A stretch of DNA of 64,000 bases from Tethya wilhelma (Eukaryota > Porifera > Demospongiae > Tethyida > Tethyidae): contig CAXIPT010000010.1 of assembly GCA_964030475.1 (NCBI GenBank), positions 1,991,370 through 2,055,369 on the forward strand, given 5' to 3'. A program made the translations under genes and the position numbers. Below, in pieces: positions 63,951 to 64,000 of this stretch. The notes beneath the pieces are model-generated. The model was not told where the DNA came from. It saw only the letters and a program-made list of their open reading frames with translations, and made no database searches. The stretch's first letter is position 1. The number at the start of each line of letters is the position of its first letter.

Positions 63951-64000
63951 GGCTTTTGCCGCGTACGTTGATGCAACATTATCAGGGAATTCCCATAACG

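Overview
The window is animal nuclear DNA, most likely from a demosponge and perhaps Amphimedon-like. The evidence is compact multi-exon genes with GT-AG introns, abundant (CA)n and (CT)n microsatellites, many short foldback transposons, a sponge-style kinase start, and metazoan-only proteins (dystroglycan, RASSF, TUSC2). Single Ns inside microsatellites mark assembly joins. Exon models were built by hand from reading frame, splice sites and remembered family conservation; nothing was run against a database.

Layout: 1-188 (-) start of a protein kinase; 800-4653 (+) IMP dehydrogenase lacking its N-terminal part; 5084-6561 (-) coiled-coil protein of unknown role; 6948-7208 (-) small zinc-ribbon protein; 8260-15197 (+) dystroglycan of about 2,190 residues with EGF repeats and a very long mucin region; 15550-25453 (+) SLC26 anion transporter with a tRNA-Pro gene in one intron and a probable misassembly; 26092-35328 (-) RASSF protein (C1, Ras-association, SARAH); 36055-37910 (-) TUSC2/FUS1; 38133-43346 (+) secreted beta-propeller-like protein; 44106-46055 (-) secreted or anchored protein joining a pesticin-type lysozyme fold to a vWA domain; 46931-57739 (-) SART3, whose first intron holds a multi-pass membrane protein gene (54155-55996) and an inverted broken copy of it; 57940-62673 (+) VPS9-domain Rab GEF; 63053-63677 (-) two-domain metallothionein with metal response elements in its promoter.

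The genes do not form one pathway. The notable pattern is positional: IMPDH, dystroglycan, SLC26, RASSF and TUSC2 lie within 38 kb here, and human IMPDH2, DAG1, SLC26A6, RASSF1 and TUSC2 all lie in 3p21.31. This looks like a surviving block of ancestral animal linkage. Three gene pairs are divergent with short spacers (TUSC2 with the propeller gene, SART3 with the VPS9 gene, zinc ribbon with dystroglycan).

Introns and spacers carry at least six families of short non-autonomous elements, including hAT-like foldbacks with 8-bp target duplications and a TTAA-flanked piggyBac-like element, plus a 640-bp inverted repeat and an 860-bp hexamer satellite. No prokaryotic, phage, viral or CRISPR features were seen.
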